Positions 43,406 to 52,590 of a stretch of DNA of 64,000 bases are shown in pieces. Under the pieces are notes generated by a model. It saw only the letters and a program-made list of their open reading frames with translations. It was not told the origin of the DNA and did no database searches. Made by a program: the position numbers and the translations under genes. Numbering within the stretch: position 1 is the first letter of the stretch; each line of letters starts with the position of its first letter. The DNA comes from DASVHS01 sp036390755 (GTDB lineage Bacteria; Acidobacteriota; Thermoanaerobaculia; Gp7-AA8), in NCBI GenBank assembly GCA_036390755.1, contig DASWBH010000037.1:1-64000 (forward strand). Direction: 5' to 3'.

Positions 43406-45319
43406 ATGGAACTCAACTCGAAGACCCCTCCCGGCCCGATCGAAGAGAAGTGGGAGTACGCGAAGGCGCACTACAAGCTCGTCAATCCGTCGAACAAGCG
43501 GAAGTTCGACGTCATCGTCGTCGGTGCCGGTCTGGCCGGCGCGTCCGCTGCCGCGAGCCTGGGCGAGCTCGGCTACAACGTGAAGTGCTTTGTGTTCCAC
43601 GACTCGCCGCGCCGCGCGCATTCGATTGCAGCGCAGGGCGGCATCAACGCGGCGAAGAATTACAGCAACGACGGCGACAGCGTTTATCGCCTGTTCTATG
43701 ACACGATCAAAGGCGGCGACTATCGCTCACGCGAGTCGAACGTCTACCGGCTGGCCGAGCTTTCCGTCGACATCATCGACCAGGCTGTCGCGCAAGGCGT
43801 GCCGTTTGCGCGTGAGTACGGCGGCCTGCTCGAGAACCGGTCATTCGGCGGCGTGCAGGTGTCCCGCACCTTCTACGCTCGCGGACAAACGGGTCAGCAA
43901 CTGCTCCTCGGCGCATTTCAGGCGCTGGAGCGCCAGATCTCTCTCGGCGCGGTAAAGATGTTTCCGCGCCACGACATGCTCGACGTCGTGCTCGTCGACG
44001 GCCACGCCAAGGGCATCGTCACGCGCGATCTCGTCAGCGGGCGCGTCGAGTCGCACGCCGGCGACGCCGTCGTCCTCGCCACCGGCGGTTACGCAAACGT
44101 TTTCTATCTGTCCACGAATGCGAGGGCGTCGAACGCGACCGCTATCTGGCGCGCGTACAGGCGCGGCGCCGCGTTCGCGAATCCCTGCTACACGCAGATC
44201 CATCCGACGTGCATTCCGCAGGCCGGCGATTTTCAGTCGAAGCTGACGCTGATGTCGGAGTCGCTGCGCAATGACGGCCGCATCTGGGTGCCGAAACGCG
44301 AGGGCGACAAGCGTCCGCCGCAGGAGATCCCGGAATCGGAGCGCGACTACTACCTCGAACGGAAGTATCCGAGCTTCGGCAATCTCGCGCCGCGCGACAT
44401 CGCTTCACGCGCGGCGAAGGAAGTTTGCGACGAGGGGCGCGGAGTCGGCCCGAGCGGACGCGGCGTCTATCTCGACTTCGCCGATGCCATCGAACGCCTG
44501 GGGCGCAAGACGATCGAAGAGCGCTACGGCAACCTCTTCGAGATGTACCACGACATCACAGCCGAGGATCCGTATCACGTGCCGATGCGGATCTATCCGG
44601 CGCCGCATTACACGATGGGCGGACTGTGGGTCGACTACAACCTCATGAGCACGATCCCCGGACTGTACGTCGCCGGTGAAGCGAATTTCTCCGATCACGG
44701 CGCCAACCGGCTCGGCGCGAGCGCGCTGATGCAGGGACTGGCCGACGGCTACTTCGTCGTGCCGATGACGGCCGGCGACTACCTCGTCGGTGAGAAGGGC
44801 AAACGTCCGACGCTCGACCGTCCTGAGTTCAAGGAAGCAGAGGCGGGAGTCAATGGCCGGCTGAACCGTCTGCTGTCGGCGAAAGGCAAGCGCAGCGTCG
44901 ACTCCTACCACCGCGAGCTCGGCCTGATCATGTGGGAGTACTGCGGGATGGCGCGGTCGGCGGACGGGCTCAAGAAAGCGCTCGAGCTGGTGCGCGATCT
45001 GCGCGGGCAGTATTGGCGCGACGTCCGCGTCCTCGGTGCAGAGGAAGAGCCGAACCAGGCGTTGGAGAAGGCCGGACGGGTCGCCGACTTCTTCGAGCTG
45101 GCCGAGTTGATGTGCATCGACGCACTGCACCGCGAAGAGTCGTGCGGCGGCCATTTCCGCGTCGAACATCAGACGGCCGACGGCGAGGCGAAGCGCAATG
45201 ACGACAAGTACCTGTACGTCGCAGCATGGGAGTTCAAGGGCGACGGAAACGAGCCGGTGCTGCACAAGGAACCGCTCGTCTATGAAGAAGTGAAGCTGGC
45301 GACGCGGTCCTACAAGTAA
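43406..45319 (+). CDS. sdhA: Succinate dehydrogenase flavoprotein subunit
   Basis: 637 residues. FAD-binding fingerprint DVIVVGAGLAGASAA, covalent-FAD His in RAHSIAAQGGIN, substrate-domain residues in TQIHPTCIPQAG, YTMGGLWVDYN and GLYVAGEANFSDHGANRLGA. The C-terminal helical domain ends in VYEEVKLATRSYK. It oxidises succinate to fumarate in the TCA cycle. The ATG was preferred; a GTG four codons earlier is possible. Its pairing with a single dihaem SdhC suits a B-type complex, which in some bacteria can run as a fumarate reductase. Confidence 0.96.
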   Translation: MELNSKTPPGPIEEKWEYAKAHYKLVNPSNKRKFDVIVVGAGLAGASAAASLGELGYNVKCFVFHDSPRRAHSIAAQGGINAAKNYSNDGDSVYRLFYDTIKGGDYRSRESNVYRLAELSVDIIDQAVAQGVPFAREYGGLLENRSFGGVQVSRTFYARGQTGQQLLLGAFQALERQISLGAVKMFPRHDMLDVVLVDGHAKGIVTRDLVSGRVESHAGDAVVLATGGYANVFYLSTNARASNATAIWRAYRRGAAFANPCYTQIHPTCIPQAGDFQSKLTLMSESLRNDGRIWVPKREGDKRPPQEIPESERDYYLERKYPSFGNLAPRDIASRAAKEVCDEGRGVGPSGRGVYLDFADAIERLGRKTIEERYGNLFEMYHDITAEDPYHVPMRIYPAPHYTMGGLWVDYNLMSTIPGLYVAGEANFSDHGANRLGASALMQGLADGYFVVPMTAGDYLVGEKGKRPTLDRPEFKEAEAGVNGRLNRLLSAKGKRSVDSYHRELGLIMWEYCGMARSADGLKKALELVRDLRGQYWRDVRVLGAEEEPNQALEKAGRVADFFELAELMCIDALHREESCGGHFRVEHQTADGEAKRNDDKYLYVAAWEFKGDGNEPVLHKEPLVYEEVKLATRSYK

Positions 45320-45344
45320 GAATGCAAGAAGGCAGAAGTCGACG

Positions 45345-46136
45345 ATGGATCTGACACTTCACGTTTGGCGGCAGAAATCGCGAGAAGCAGCCGGCGATTT
45401 CGTGATGTACAAGGCGACCGGCATCAGCCCTGATGCTTCGTTTCTCGAATTGCTCGACGTCGTCAACGAAGGGCTGATCGAGAGCGGGCAGGAGGCGATT
45501 CACTTCGAGCACGACTGCCGCGAAGGCATCTGCGGCTCGTGCGGCATGATGATCAACGGCGTCGCGCACGGCCCGCTCGGCCGCACGGCGACGTGTCAGT
45601 TGCACATGCGCAACTTCAAGGACGGCGACGAGATCTGGATCGAGCCGTGGCGCGCGCGCGCATTTCCGGTCATCAAGGACCTGATCGTCGACCGCAGTCC
45701 GCTCGATCGCATCATCCAGGCCGGCGGATTCATCTCCGTGAACACCGGCGCCGCTCCGGACGCAAACGAGATCCTGATTCCGAAGACGGTGCAGGAGCTC
45801 TCGATGGACGCGGCGGCGTGCATCCAGTGCGGCGCGTGTGTGGCCCAGTGCCCGAACGGTGCGGCCCAGCTCTTCACCGCCGCGAAAGTCTCGCACCTCG
45901 GACTGCTGCCGCAGGGTCAGCCGGAGCGCTGGGACCGAGTCGTCCGCATGGTCGAAGTCATGGAGTCCATGTTCGGCAGCTGCACGATGTTCGGCGAATG
46001 CGAAGCGGTGTGCCCGAAAGGCATCTCGCTCGATTTCATCGCGCGCATGAACCGGGATTACATCAAGGCGAGGTTCAAGGCTCCGGGGGAAACAGCGCCC
46101 GCGACCGAAGAGGGCGGCAGGCTGGCAGAGGCGTAG
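45345..46136 (+). CDS. sdhB: Succinate dehydrogenase iron-sulfur subunit
   Basis: 263 residues. N-terminal [2Fe-2S] ligands in HDCREGICGSCGMMINGVAHG with the distal Cys in TATCQLH, then ferredoxin-type clusters: CIQCGACVAQCPN for [4Fe-4S] and GSCTMFGECEAVCPKGI for [3Fe-4S]. It carries electrons from FAD to the haems. It completes sdhCAB. The stop codon is immediately followed by heptamer locus I. Confidence 0.96.
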   Translation: MDLTLHVWRQKSREAAGDFVMYKATGISPDASFLELLDVVNEGLIESGQEAIHFEHDCREGICGSCGMMINGVAHGPLGRTATCQLHMRNFKDGDEIWIEPWRARAFPVIKDLIVDRSPLDRIIQAGGFISVNTGAAPDANEILIPKTVQELSMDAAACIQCGACVAQCPNGAAQLFTAAKVSHLGLLPQGQPERWDRVVRMVEVMESMFGSCTMFGECEAVCPKGISLDFIARMNRDYIKARFKAPGETAPATEEGGRLAEA

Positions 46137-46213
46137 TTGCCGGTGATCGGTTGTCCGTTGTCGCGGCGATGCATTGTGCAGCGAGCCGCGTCGACAACCG
46201 ATAACCAGCCACT
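46137..46213. repeat. Heptamer quasi-palindrome, locus I
   Basis: Left arm GTTGCCG, GTGATCG, GTTGTCC, GTTGTCG; a 28-base spacer; right arm GACAACC, GATAACC, AGCCACT. It starts at the sdhB stop codon and on its other side replaces the end of the DUF4142 gene, whose frame reads into it (SGWLSVVD). Confidence 0.75.
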
Positions 46214-46591
46214 GTCGGCGTTTTTGGCCTCTTTCGATTCCTTTTCGAATTTCTTCACATCCTTTTCATGGTCGCTGACCATGTCCTTCATGCAGGCCTT
46301 CTCGAAGTCTTTGCCCTTCTTCGAAGCGAGCTCACTTCGGCCTTCATAACGAAGTGTTTGTCGCCGCCTGACAGGTTGCTGACGGTCCTGCCGGTAGAAC
46401 CTGTAGTCGCAGGTGAAGCGGCGGTACTCGTGGTCGTTGCCCCTGAAGTGTCGGTCGCGCTCGTGGAAGTGGTCGATGTGTCGGTTGTCCCGGCCGCACC
46501 GTTGTCTTACTTTCTCGTTCGAGTTCCGGCATGCCACGGCGGCGACCACGAGTACCACGGCGATGAAGATGAAAAGACGATGACGAAGCAT
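46214..46591 (-). pseudogene. DUF4142-like lipoprotein, decayed
   Basis: Frame 1 gives a lipoprotein signal MLRHRLFIFIAVVLVVAAVAC. Shifting one base near 46504-46513 gives a Thr/Ser-rich linker (DTSTTSTSATDTSGATTT) and the DUF4142 start GGDKHFVMKAE; shifting back near 46334-46336 gives ELASKKGKDFEKACMKDMVSD, its conserved second half. Reading across both shifts restores a DUF4142-type sequence, so two single-base losses have broken it. It is also cut short by the heptamer cluster. DUF4142 proteins are ferritin-like helical bundles of unknown function. Confidence 0.65.
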
Positions 46592-46692
46592 CGCAGCAAC
46601 TCGTTTTTGGGTGAATTTCGCGGGTGGCGAAGGCTGCAGGAAGCAGTCCGGCGATGCCGGAAGTCCGGAAACGCCGGCGTGGGAAGCGCGGT

Positions 46693-49140
46693 ATGATCGC
46701 GCGCTCGATTACTTCAGATAAGTTGGAGGGCGTGGTGGCGACTGCTCCTGCTGTACCGGAGCTCGACAACATCGTTGCGGAGGCGGCCCGTGCCGCCAAC
46801 GTGCCGGTCGCATTCGTCGGCTTCGTCGACAAATCGGGTGAATCGATCAAGGCGGCTCGCGGCTGGAACGTCGCGACGATTCCGCCTGCCGTTTCGTTCG
46901 CGATCCGCATCGCGAACCAGTCGGACGTGGTCGTCGTTCCCGACACGACGCGCGACGTCCGTTTCTCTTCGCATCCGCTCGTGACGGGCGCTCCGAACCT
47001 TCGCTTCTACGCCGGCGCTCCGATCTTCGACGACGGCTCGTTCGTCGGCGCGCTGTCGGTCATCGATCGAGTGCCGCGCACGCTCACACCGGAACAGACC
47101 GCGGTCCTGCGCCTGCTGGCACGGCAGATCTCGCGCGAGCTCGAAGTTCGTCGCGAGAAGGCCGAGCTCAACGAACGCTTCCGCGAGTTCTTCGAACAGA
47201 CCGACGACTTCGTGATGAGCATCGGTCCCGATCTGCGGCTCATCCACTCCAACGAAACCGTCGTGGGCACCCTCGGCTACACGCGCGAGGAGCTGACTTC
47301 GCAGCCGCTGCTGCGCGTCGTCGCGCCGGAAGCGCGCGACGAGTTCCGGAGCTACTTCGCCGACGTGTTCGGCTCCGGCGAGCCGCGCACACTCGAAACC
47401 GTCTTCGTCACCTCCGGCGGCCGCCGCATCACGGTGGAAGGCTCGCTGCGGCCGCGCGTCATCGACGGCCGCACGCTCATGGTCCGCGTCATCTTCCGCG
47501 ACATCACTGAGCGGAAGGAGTTCGAGTCCGAGCTCGGCAACGCGCGCGACGCCGCTCTCGAAGCGGCGCGCCTGAAGTCGCAGTTCCTGACCAACGTGAG
47601 CCACGAGATCCGCACGCCGATGAACGGCATCGTCGGCATGCTCGACCTGCTCGAGTCGACGCAGCTCAACGTCGAGCAGCTCGATTACGCGCGCCAGGCC
47701 CACGCCAGCGCGGATCAGCTGCTGTCGATCGTCAACAACGTGCTTTACGTGTCGAACGTCGAAGCTGGCGGCATGGGGTCGCAGAACGTCGACTTCGATC
47801 TGTACAAGACCCTCCAGCGCGTCGTCGAAGTCATGAAGATCGCCGCCCTCGGCAAGGAAGTCGAGGTCGAGTTCTTCTACGACCAGCAGTTGCCGCCGGT
47901 GCTGCGCGGCAACCAGAGCAAACTGCGCCAGGTCATCACGAACCTGATGGACAACGCCATCAAGTTCACCGAAGAGGGGAAGGTCATGCTGCGCGTCACG
48001 CAGCAGACCGAGACCGACACGCACCGCGTGATTCGTTTCGAGATTCACGACACCGGCATCGGCATCTCCGAAGAGGACCGTCTGCTGCTGTTCGAGAAGT
48101 TCTCGCAGATCGACGGGTCGCAGTCGCGGCGTTTCCAGGGCACGGGACTCGGCCTGGCGACGGCGCGGCAGCTCGTCGAGACGCTGGGCGGTTTGATCGA
48201 CGTCGACAGCAAGCCGGGCGTCGGCTCGACCTTCTGGTTCACCATTCCGTTCGCGAAGCACGCGCAGGGCCGCAAGCCGATCGCGTCGTCCGAGCTCGAC
48301 TTCAAAGGCAAGCGCGCGCTGCTCGTCGATCACGTTCCGACGAGCCGCAAGATCGTGCACCACTACCTCGACGGCACGTGGGGCATGCGCGTCGACGTCG
48401 CCGAGAGTGCGACGAACGCGCTGGGGATGCTGCGCCAGGCGGAGACCGATCCCTATCGCGTGGTGATCTTCGATGCGATGCCCGACATCGATGCGTTTTC
48501 GTTTGCGCGCGAAGTCCACGCCGACGCGCGCATCGCGAACACGAGCCTCATCCACCTCGTGGCGACGAACAACGACGTCAATCGCGAGAAGATGCGCGAA
48601 GCCGGCATCAATGCCTACGTCGTCAAGCCGGTCGGGCAGAGCGAGCTGTTCGACGCCATGACGGTTGCGCTCGCGCACGACGCGCTGTCGATGGCTACGC
48701 CTGTTTCACAGCCGTCCAGTCCACAACCCGCCAGACCGGCCGACGTCTCCCCGGATATGCGCAAGCGCGTGCGCGTGCTTCTGGCCGAGGACAATTTCCT
48801 GAACGCGAAGCTGACGATGAGCCAGCTGCACAAACTCGGCTATGAGGCGGATTCCGTTCCGAACGGCAAGGAAGCCGTCGAGGCGATCGCGAAGAACGAC
48901 TACCAGATCATCCTCATGGATTGTCAGATGCCGGTGCTCGATGGCTATCAGGCCACGATCGAGATCCGCCGTCTCGATCGCGAGCGCGGCGCCAGGCGGC
49001 GCATCATCGCCATGACTGCGAACGCGCTCGAAGGCGATCGTGAGAAGTGCCTGGCAGCAGGCATGGACGATTACCTCGCCAAGCCGACGAAGCACGACGA
49101 TCTGGAGTCGGCACTGGCGAAGTACTTCTCCGTCGGGTAA
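46693..49140 (+). CDS. Hybrid sensor histidine kinase (GAF-PAS-HisKA-HATPase-REC-REC)
   Basis: 815 residues, cytosolic. GAF domain (about 15-155), PAS domain (about 160-285), HisKA with the phosphoacceptor His in FLTNVSHEIRTPMNG (about 300), HATPase with NLMDNAIKF, DTGIGISEED and GTGLGLATARQLV. Then two receivers: the first is degenerate (KRALLVDHVPTSRK, VVIFDAMPDIDAF) with the acidic pair altered, the second is complete (VLLAEDNFLNAKL, ILMDCQMPVLDGYQ, KPTKHDD). It belongs to the BarA-type multistep phosphorelay kinases. A GTG at 46735 after a GGAGGG sequence is a competing start. No HPt domain or output partner is nearby. Confidence 0.88.
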   Translation: MIARSITSDKLEGVVATAPAVPELDNIVAEAARAANVPVAFVGFVDKSGESIKAARGWNVATIPPAVSFAIRIANQSDVVVVPDTTRDVRFSSHPLVTGAPNLRFYAGAPIFDDGSFVGALSVIDRVPRTLTPEQTAVLRLLARQISRELEVRREKAELNERFREFFEQTDDFVMSIGPDLRLIHSNETVVGTLGYTREELTSQPLLRVVAPEARDEFRSYFADVFGSGEPRTLETVFVTSGGRRITVEGSLRPRVIDGRTLMVRVIFRDITERKEFESELGNARDAALEAARLKSQFLTNVSHEIRTPMNGIVGMLDLLESTQLNVEQLDYARQAHASADQLLSIVNNVLYVSNVEAGGMGSQNVDFDLYKTLQRVVEVMKIAALGKEVEVEFFYDQQLPPVLRGNQSKLRQVITNLMDNAIKFTEEGKVMLRVTQQTETDTHRVIRFEIHDTGIGISEEDRLLLFEKFSQIDGSQSRRFQGTGLGLATARQLVETLGGLIDVDSKPGVGSTFWFTIPFAKHAQGRKPIASSELDFKGKRALLVDHVPTSRKIVHHYLDGTWGMRVDVAESATNALGMLRQAETDPYRVVIFDAMPDIDAFSFAREVHADARIANTSLIHLVATNNDVNREKMREAGINAYVVKPVGQSELFDAMTVALAHDALSMATPVSQPSSPQPARPADVSPDMRKRVRVLLAEDNFLNAKLTMSQLHKLGYEADSVPNGKEAVEAIAKNDYQIILMDCQMPVLDGYQATIEIRRLDRERGARRRIIAMTANALEGDREKCLAAGMDDYLAKPTKHDDLESALAKYFSVG

Positions 49141-49190
49141 CAGGTAACAGGTAACAAAGCGGCAGGAACGTTACCGGTTACCTGTTACCT
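49136..49190. repeat. Heptamer quasi-palindrome, locus J
   Basis: Left arm GGTAACA three times; 13-base spacer; right arm GTTACCG, GTTACCT, GTTACCT, nearly fully complementary. Both flanking genes end inside it: the kinase TAA is in the left arm and the aminotransferase TAA in the right arm. A clear shared terminator between convergent genes. Confidence 0.9.
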
Positions 49191-50354
49191 CAAGAGCTCC
49201 TGCAACGCACGGGCAAGCTGCTCGTACTCGTGTTCCTGGTTGTACACCTGCGCCGAGACCCTCAGAACCCGATGGGGCGCGTTCGGCCACGGCGCGATGG
49301 GCACTTCGATTTTGAATCGCTCGAGCAGCTCGTCCTGCAACGCGTCGCCGTAGAGACTCGGCGCCTCCGACGCGTTTCCGTCCGGCAGAGGAACGGCGGC
49401 CATCGAGCCGAGCATCTCGTCCGGCGCCGGCTTCCCGATTCCGAGCACGCCGATGAGGATGTCGCGCGCGCGAAGTGCCAGCGCGTGATTGCGGCGCATG
49501 ATCTCCGGCCAGCCGCCATCGACGAGAGTCGGCAGGAACCGGATCGCCTCGGGGATCGCGAGCCACGCCGTCGGATCGAACGTGCCGGGCCAGTCGAATT
49601 CGAGGTGATACCGGCTGCGATCGGTGCGCATCGAGTTCGCGCCGTGGCTGATGACGAGCGGCCGCACGCTCGCGCGCCGGTTTTCACGCACGTAAAGAAA
49701 CGCGGCGCCCTTCGGCGCGCAGACCCACTTGTGCAGGTTGCCCGTGTAGTACGCCGACCCGATCGCGCGCACGTTCAGCGGAAGCATGCCCGCGACGTGC
49801 GCGCCGTCGATCAGCGTGTCGATTCCCCTCGCGGTCATCTCCGCGACCAGCCGCTCGACAGGATTGATCAGCGCGGTCGGGCTGGTGACGTGATCGACGA
49901 GAAGCAGCCGCGTGCGATCGGTGACCCGATCGAGGATGCGCGAGACGACTTCGTCCGATGAGGAAATCGGGAACGGCACGTCGACGACGATGACTTTCGC
50001 GCCGGCAAGTTGCGCGACATAGTCGAGCGCGTTGCGGCAGGCGTTGTACTCCTGATCGGTGACGAGCAGCTCATCGTGCTTGTCGAGGTCGAGTGACCGC
50101 AGCACCGCGTTGGCGCCCGACGTCGCATTGGGCACGAACGCCAGACCGGCAGGGTCGGCGCCGATGAAATCCGCCAGAACGTCGCGCCCCTGATCGAGCA
50201 GGCCCTCGAGCTCGCGAACCATGAAGCGCACCGGCTCGGCTTCGAGGCGCGCGCGAAACTCGTCCTGCTTGCGCAACACGGGAATCGGAGTCGCACCAAA
50301 CGAGCCGTGGTTGAGAAAGATGATGTCGCGCTCAAGCAGCCAGTGTTCCTTCAT
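49185..50354 (-). CDS. Class V aminotransferase-fold PLP enzyme, isopenicillin N epimerase-like
   Basis: 389 residues. PLP Lys in TGNLHKWVCAPKG, PLP-contact Asp/His in LIDGAHVAGM, and phosphate-binding segment PNATSGANAVLRSL. The N-terminal LNHGSFGATP motif is typical of the isopenicillin N epimerase-like group, which includes cysteine desulfurase relatives. Its activity could be epimerisation, desulfuration or transamination. Coupled to the following class I aminotransferase by a four-base overlap. Confidence 0.85.
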   Translation of the reverse strand: MKEHWLLERDIIFLNHGSFGATPIPVLRKQDEFRARLEAEPVRFMVRELEGLLDQGRDVLADFIGADPAGLAFVPNATSGANAVLRSLDLDKHDELLVTDQEYNACRNALDYVAQLAGAKVIVVDVPFPISSSDEVVSRILDRVTDRTRLLLVDHVTSPTALINPVERLVAEMTARGIDTLIDGAHVAGMLPLNVRAIGSAYYTGNLHKWVCAPKGAAFLYVRENRRASVRPLVISHGANSMRTDRSRYHLEFDWPGTFDPTAWLAIPEAIRFLPTLVDGGWPEIMRRNHALALRARDILIGVLGIGKPAPDEMLGSMAAVPLPDGNASEAPSLYGDALQDELLERFKIEVPIAPWPNAPHRVLRVSAQVYNQEHEYEQLARALQELLR

Positions 50355-51454
50355 CCTTCGTCCTTCATCCTTTCGAGCCCCGCTCGAAAGATGTCCGGCT
50401 CGGTCAGCAGTGACACCACGACGTACCCCTCACGGTCGAAATCAAAGAACCATCCGGGCTGGACGACCACGCCGCGGCGAAGCAGGACGAGCGCGATGTC
50501 TTCATCCGTGCGCGGCATGCGCAGGACCGCCGACCACCCACCCTCGACTGGCAGCGCGGTGACCGACGGCGGCAGCGATGCATGTAACACGTCGAGGTTG
50601 CGGAGCGTTCGCTCGCGGATGGCGTTGCGGATCGTCGCGCCGATGCGCAGCAGATCGGGAAGCGCCTGCTGCACCGGTGTGCTCACCGAGAGGAAGTTGT
50701 CTGCGATGAGCTCGAGCGCCGCGATCGCGCGATCGCGTCCCGGACCGGTGATCCGAAGCCATCCGAGCTTGTAGTGCGGCAGCCCCGCTGATTTCGACAG
50801 CCCGCCGAGAGTGAACGTCAGAACGTCATCGTGGACGAACGACGTGTGCTCGCCCTCGAGCGCGTAGTCGAAAAAAACTTCGTCGGAGATGATCGGAACG
50901 CCGATTGCGGCGAGCGCGTCCTTCTCGTCCGCGCGGACATAGGAGCCGGTCGGATTGTTCGGATTCACGACGACAATCGCCTTCGTCTGTGGCGTCATCG
51001 CTTCGCGCACTCGCTCCGCGTGCAGCTCCCACCGGCGATGAAACTCGAGCGGGAAGGTGCGCAGCTCGAGGAGCTCGAGCGCGGCGAGATGTTCCAGCAG
51101 CGGATACGACGGCGTCGTGGTCAGAACTGCGTCGCCGGGATCGCCGAGCAGCTTGAACAGAAACGAATACGTCTCACTTGTCGACGCCGTGATCATCACC
51201 CCGGATGCATCGCACCGGAGCTCGCGCGCGACGGCCTCGCGCGCCTTCGCGATGCCGAGGGGCTGCGGGTCGTAGGGGTATCGAGAGGCGCGTGACATGG
51301 CGTCCGCGAGCTCGTCGACAGGGTAGGGGAGGGATACCTGCGTCGGATTCGAGACGGTGAGATCGAGGAGTTTCTCGCCGCGGCGGGTGCGCTCTTCGCG
51401 CTCGACGGTGAACCGGTTGAGGGCGGCGTTCCAGTTGCCGCGGCGCGAGAACAT
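50351..51454 (-). CDS. Class I/II aminotransferase
   Basis: 367 residues of fold-type I PLP enzyme: VVVNPNNPTGSYV, ISDEVFFDYAL and the PLP lysine in LGGLSKSAGLPHYKLGWLRI. N-terminal SNPTQVSLPYP segment and C-terminal DREGYVVVSLLTEPDIF match amino acid aminotransferases of the aspartate/alanine type. It is first in the two-gene unit with the class V enzyme. Substrate not determined. Confidence 0.87.
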   Translation of the reverse strand: MFSRRGNWNAALNRFTVEREERTRRGEKLLDLTVSNPTQVSLPYPVDELADAMSRASRYPYDPQPLGIAKAREAVARELRCDASGVMITASTSETYSFLFKLLGDPGDAVLTTTPSYPLLEHLAALELLELRTFPLEFHRRWELHAERVREAMTPQTKAIVVVNPNNPTGSYVRADEKDALAAIGVPIISDEVFFDYALEGEHTSFVHDDVLTFTLGGLSKSAGLPHYKLGWLRITGPGRDRAIAALELIADNFLSVSTPVQQALPDLLRIGATIRNAIRERTLRNLDVLHASLPPSVTALPVEGGWSAVLRMPRTDEDIALVLLRRGVVVQPGWFFDFDREGYVVVSLLTEPDIFRAGLERMKDEG

Positions 51455-51470
51455 CGCGCCGGATGCTATC

Positions 51471-52505
51471 TCACGACCGGCAGCGCTGCCGTGCGTCGGT
51501 CATCGCTTTCGCCATGTCGTCGCGATCGCCGCCACGCGTCGAGGGAACGTGTTTGATTGCGCGCTCCCACGTCTGCAGCGCGTCGCCGCATGCGCCTCGC
51601 GCGAGCTGGATCCGGGCGAGCGTATCGAGCCGCATCCACTCGTCCGGCGCGGGAGCTTCGACGGCGCGATGCGCGAGCTGCTCCGCCTCGTCGAGCCGCT
51701 GTTCCTGATACAGCAGCCAGGCCAGGTTGTTCAGCGCGTCGGCTGACGTCCCGTCGATTGCGAGCGCTTTGCGGAACGACTCCTCGGCCTGTTTCCTGTC
51801 TCCGAGCTGCATCTCCGCGTTGCCGAGGTCCGTCCAGGCGAGGACGGAGTCGGGGTGATCCGTGAGGATCTGGCGGTATGCGGCGGCAGCGTCGGCGTAC
51901 TTGCCGGCATCCTCGAGCGCGACCGCCGCGCGCAGCGCATCAGCTGCCGGATCTTTCGGCGCGATGACGATCTGGGCGTGACCGCCGCCCTCCCATGCGC
52001 TCTCGAGCCGGTCGAGGTGAATCCACCGCACTTTGCGATCGCCGAACTGGACGCGCACGAGCTGCGCGGCCGTGTCGATGCCGTCGAGGACGATGTAGTG
52101 GAAGAAGTCATAGCTCTTGCCCGGCGCCTGAATGACCTGGAGCATCAGGATGACGGGACGGCCGTCGAGGAGCTCGCGCTCGACGGTCGCGCGCGTGCCG
52201 GTGACGAGCCGCGCGTCGAAGCCCTTCTGACGCGCAGCGAGCACGAGGTCGATCGAGAGCACCCCGCCGCGCGTCTTCGGAAGACTGCGGTCCCACTCGT
52301 CCATCGAAGTCGTGTCGCCGTAGTGCTGCAACACGGCGGAGAGCGAGCCGGCGCCGCACGATTCGATGTCCCACTTCTGCAGCGGAACGTCGGGGATGAC
52401 TTTCGCCGATGCCGATGGGTGATGCGACATCGGCGTCCAGTAGACGCAGGAAAAAGTCAGAAGGCAGAAGGTCGCAGTCAGAAGTGAGAACGCGAATCGC
52501 CGCAC
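51471..52505 (-). CDS. PA2778-type C39-like cysteine peptidase with TPR repeats, lipoprotein
   Basis: About 344 residues. A lipoprotein signal (VRRFAFSLLTATFCLLTFSC) precedes a C39-like peptidase domain with Cys in IESCGAGSLSAVLQHYGD and His in DFFHYIVLDGID, then three to four TPR repeats (ADALRAAVALEDAGKYADAA, AWTDLGNAEMQLGDRKQAEESF, DALNNLAWLLYQEQRLDEAE). This order matches the PA2778 family, normally found next to PA2779-type membrane proteins, as here. The start is ambiguous: GTG codons at 52511 or 52505 place the signal at the N-terminus; the frame is open 33 codons further. The hydrophobic signal core overlaps a heptamer cluster. Confidence 0.75.
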   Translation of the reverse strand: MRRFAFSLLTATFCLLTFSCVYWTPMSHHPSASAKVIPDVPLQKWDIESCGAGSLSAVLQHYGDTTSMDEWDRSLPKTRGGVLSIDLVLAARQKGFDARLVTGTRATVERELLDGRPVILMLQVIQAPGKSYDFFHYIVLDGIDTAAQLVRVQFGDRKVRWIHLDRLESAWEGGGHAQIVIAPKDPAADALRAAVALEDAGKYADAAAAYRQILTDHPDSVLAWTDLGNAEMQLGDRKQAEESFRKALAIDGTSADALNNLAWLLYQEQRLDEAEQLAHRAVEAPAPDEWMRLDTLARIQLARGACGDALQTWERAIKHVPSTRGGDRDDMAKAMTDARQRCRS

Positions 52506-52558
52506 GGCCACGATTCTACGATCCACTTCTGCCTTTTGCCTTCTGCCTTCACACTTCA
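52456..52558. repeat. Heptamer quasi-palindrome, locus K, partly translated
   Basis: Left arm GTCAGAA, GGCAGAA, GGTCGCA, GTCAGAA, GTGAGAA; 33-base spacer; right arm CACTTCT, GCCTTTT, GCCTTCT, GCCTTCA, CACTTCA. Read on the minus strand the left arm gives SLLTATFCLLTF, the hydrophobic core of the peptidase's lipoprotein signal. Confidence 0.85.
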
Positions 52559-52590
52559 GAACGGGCGGACCCGGAGATCCACCCATCCGT

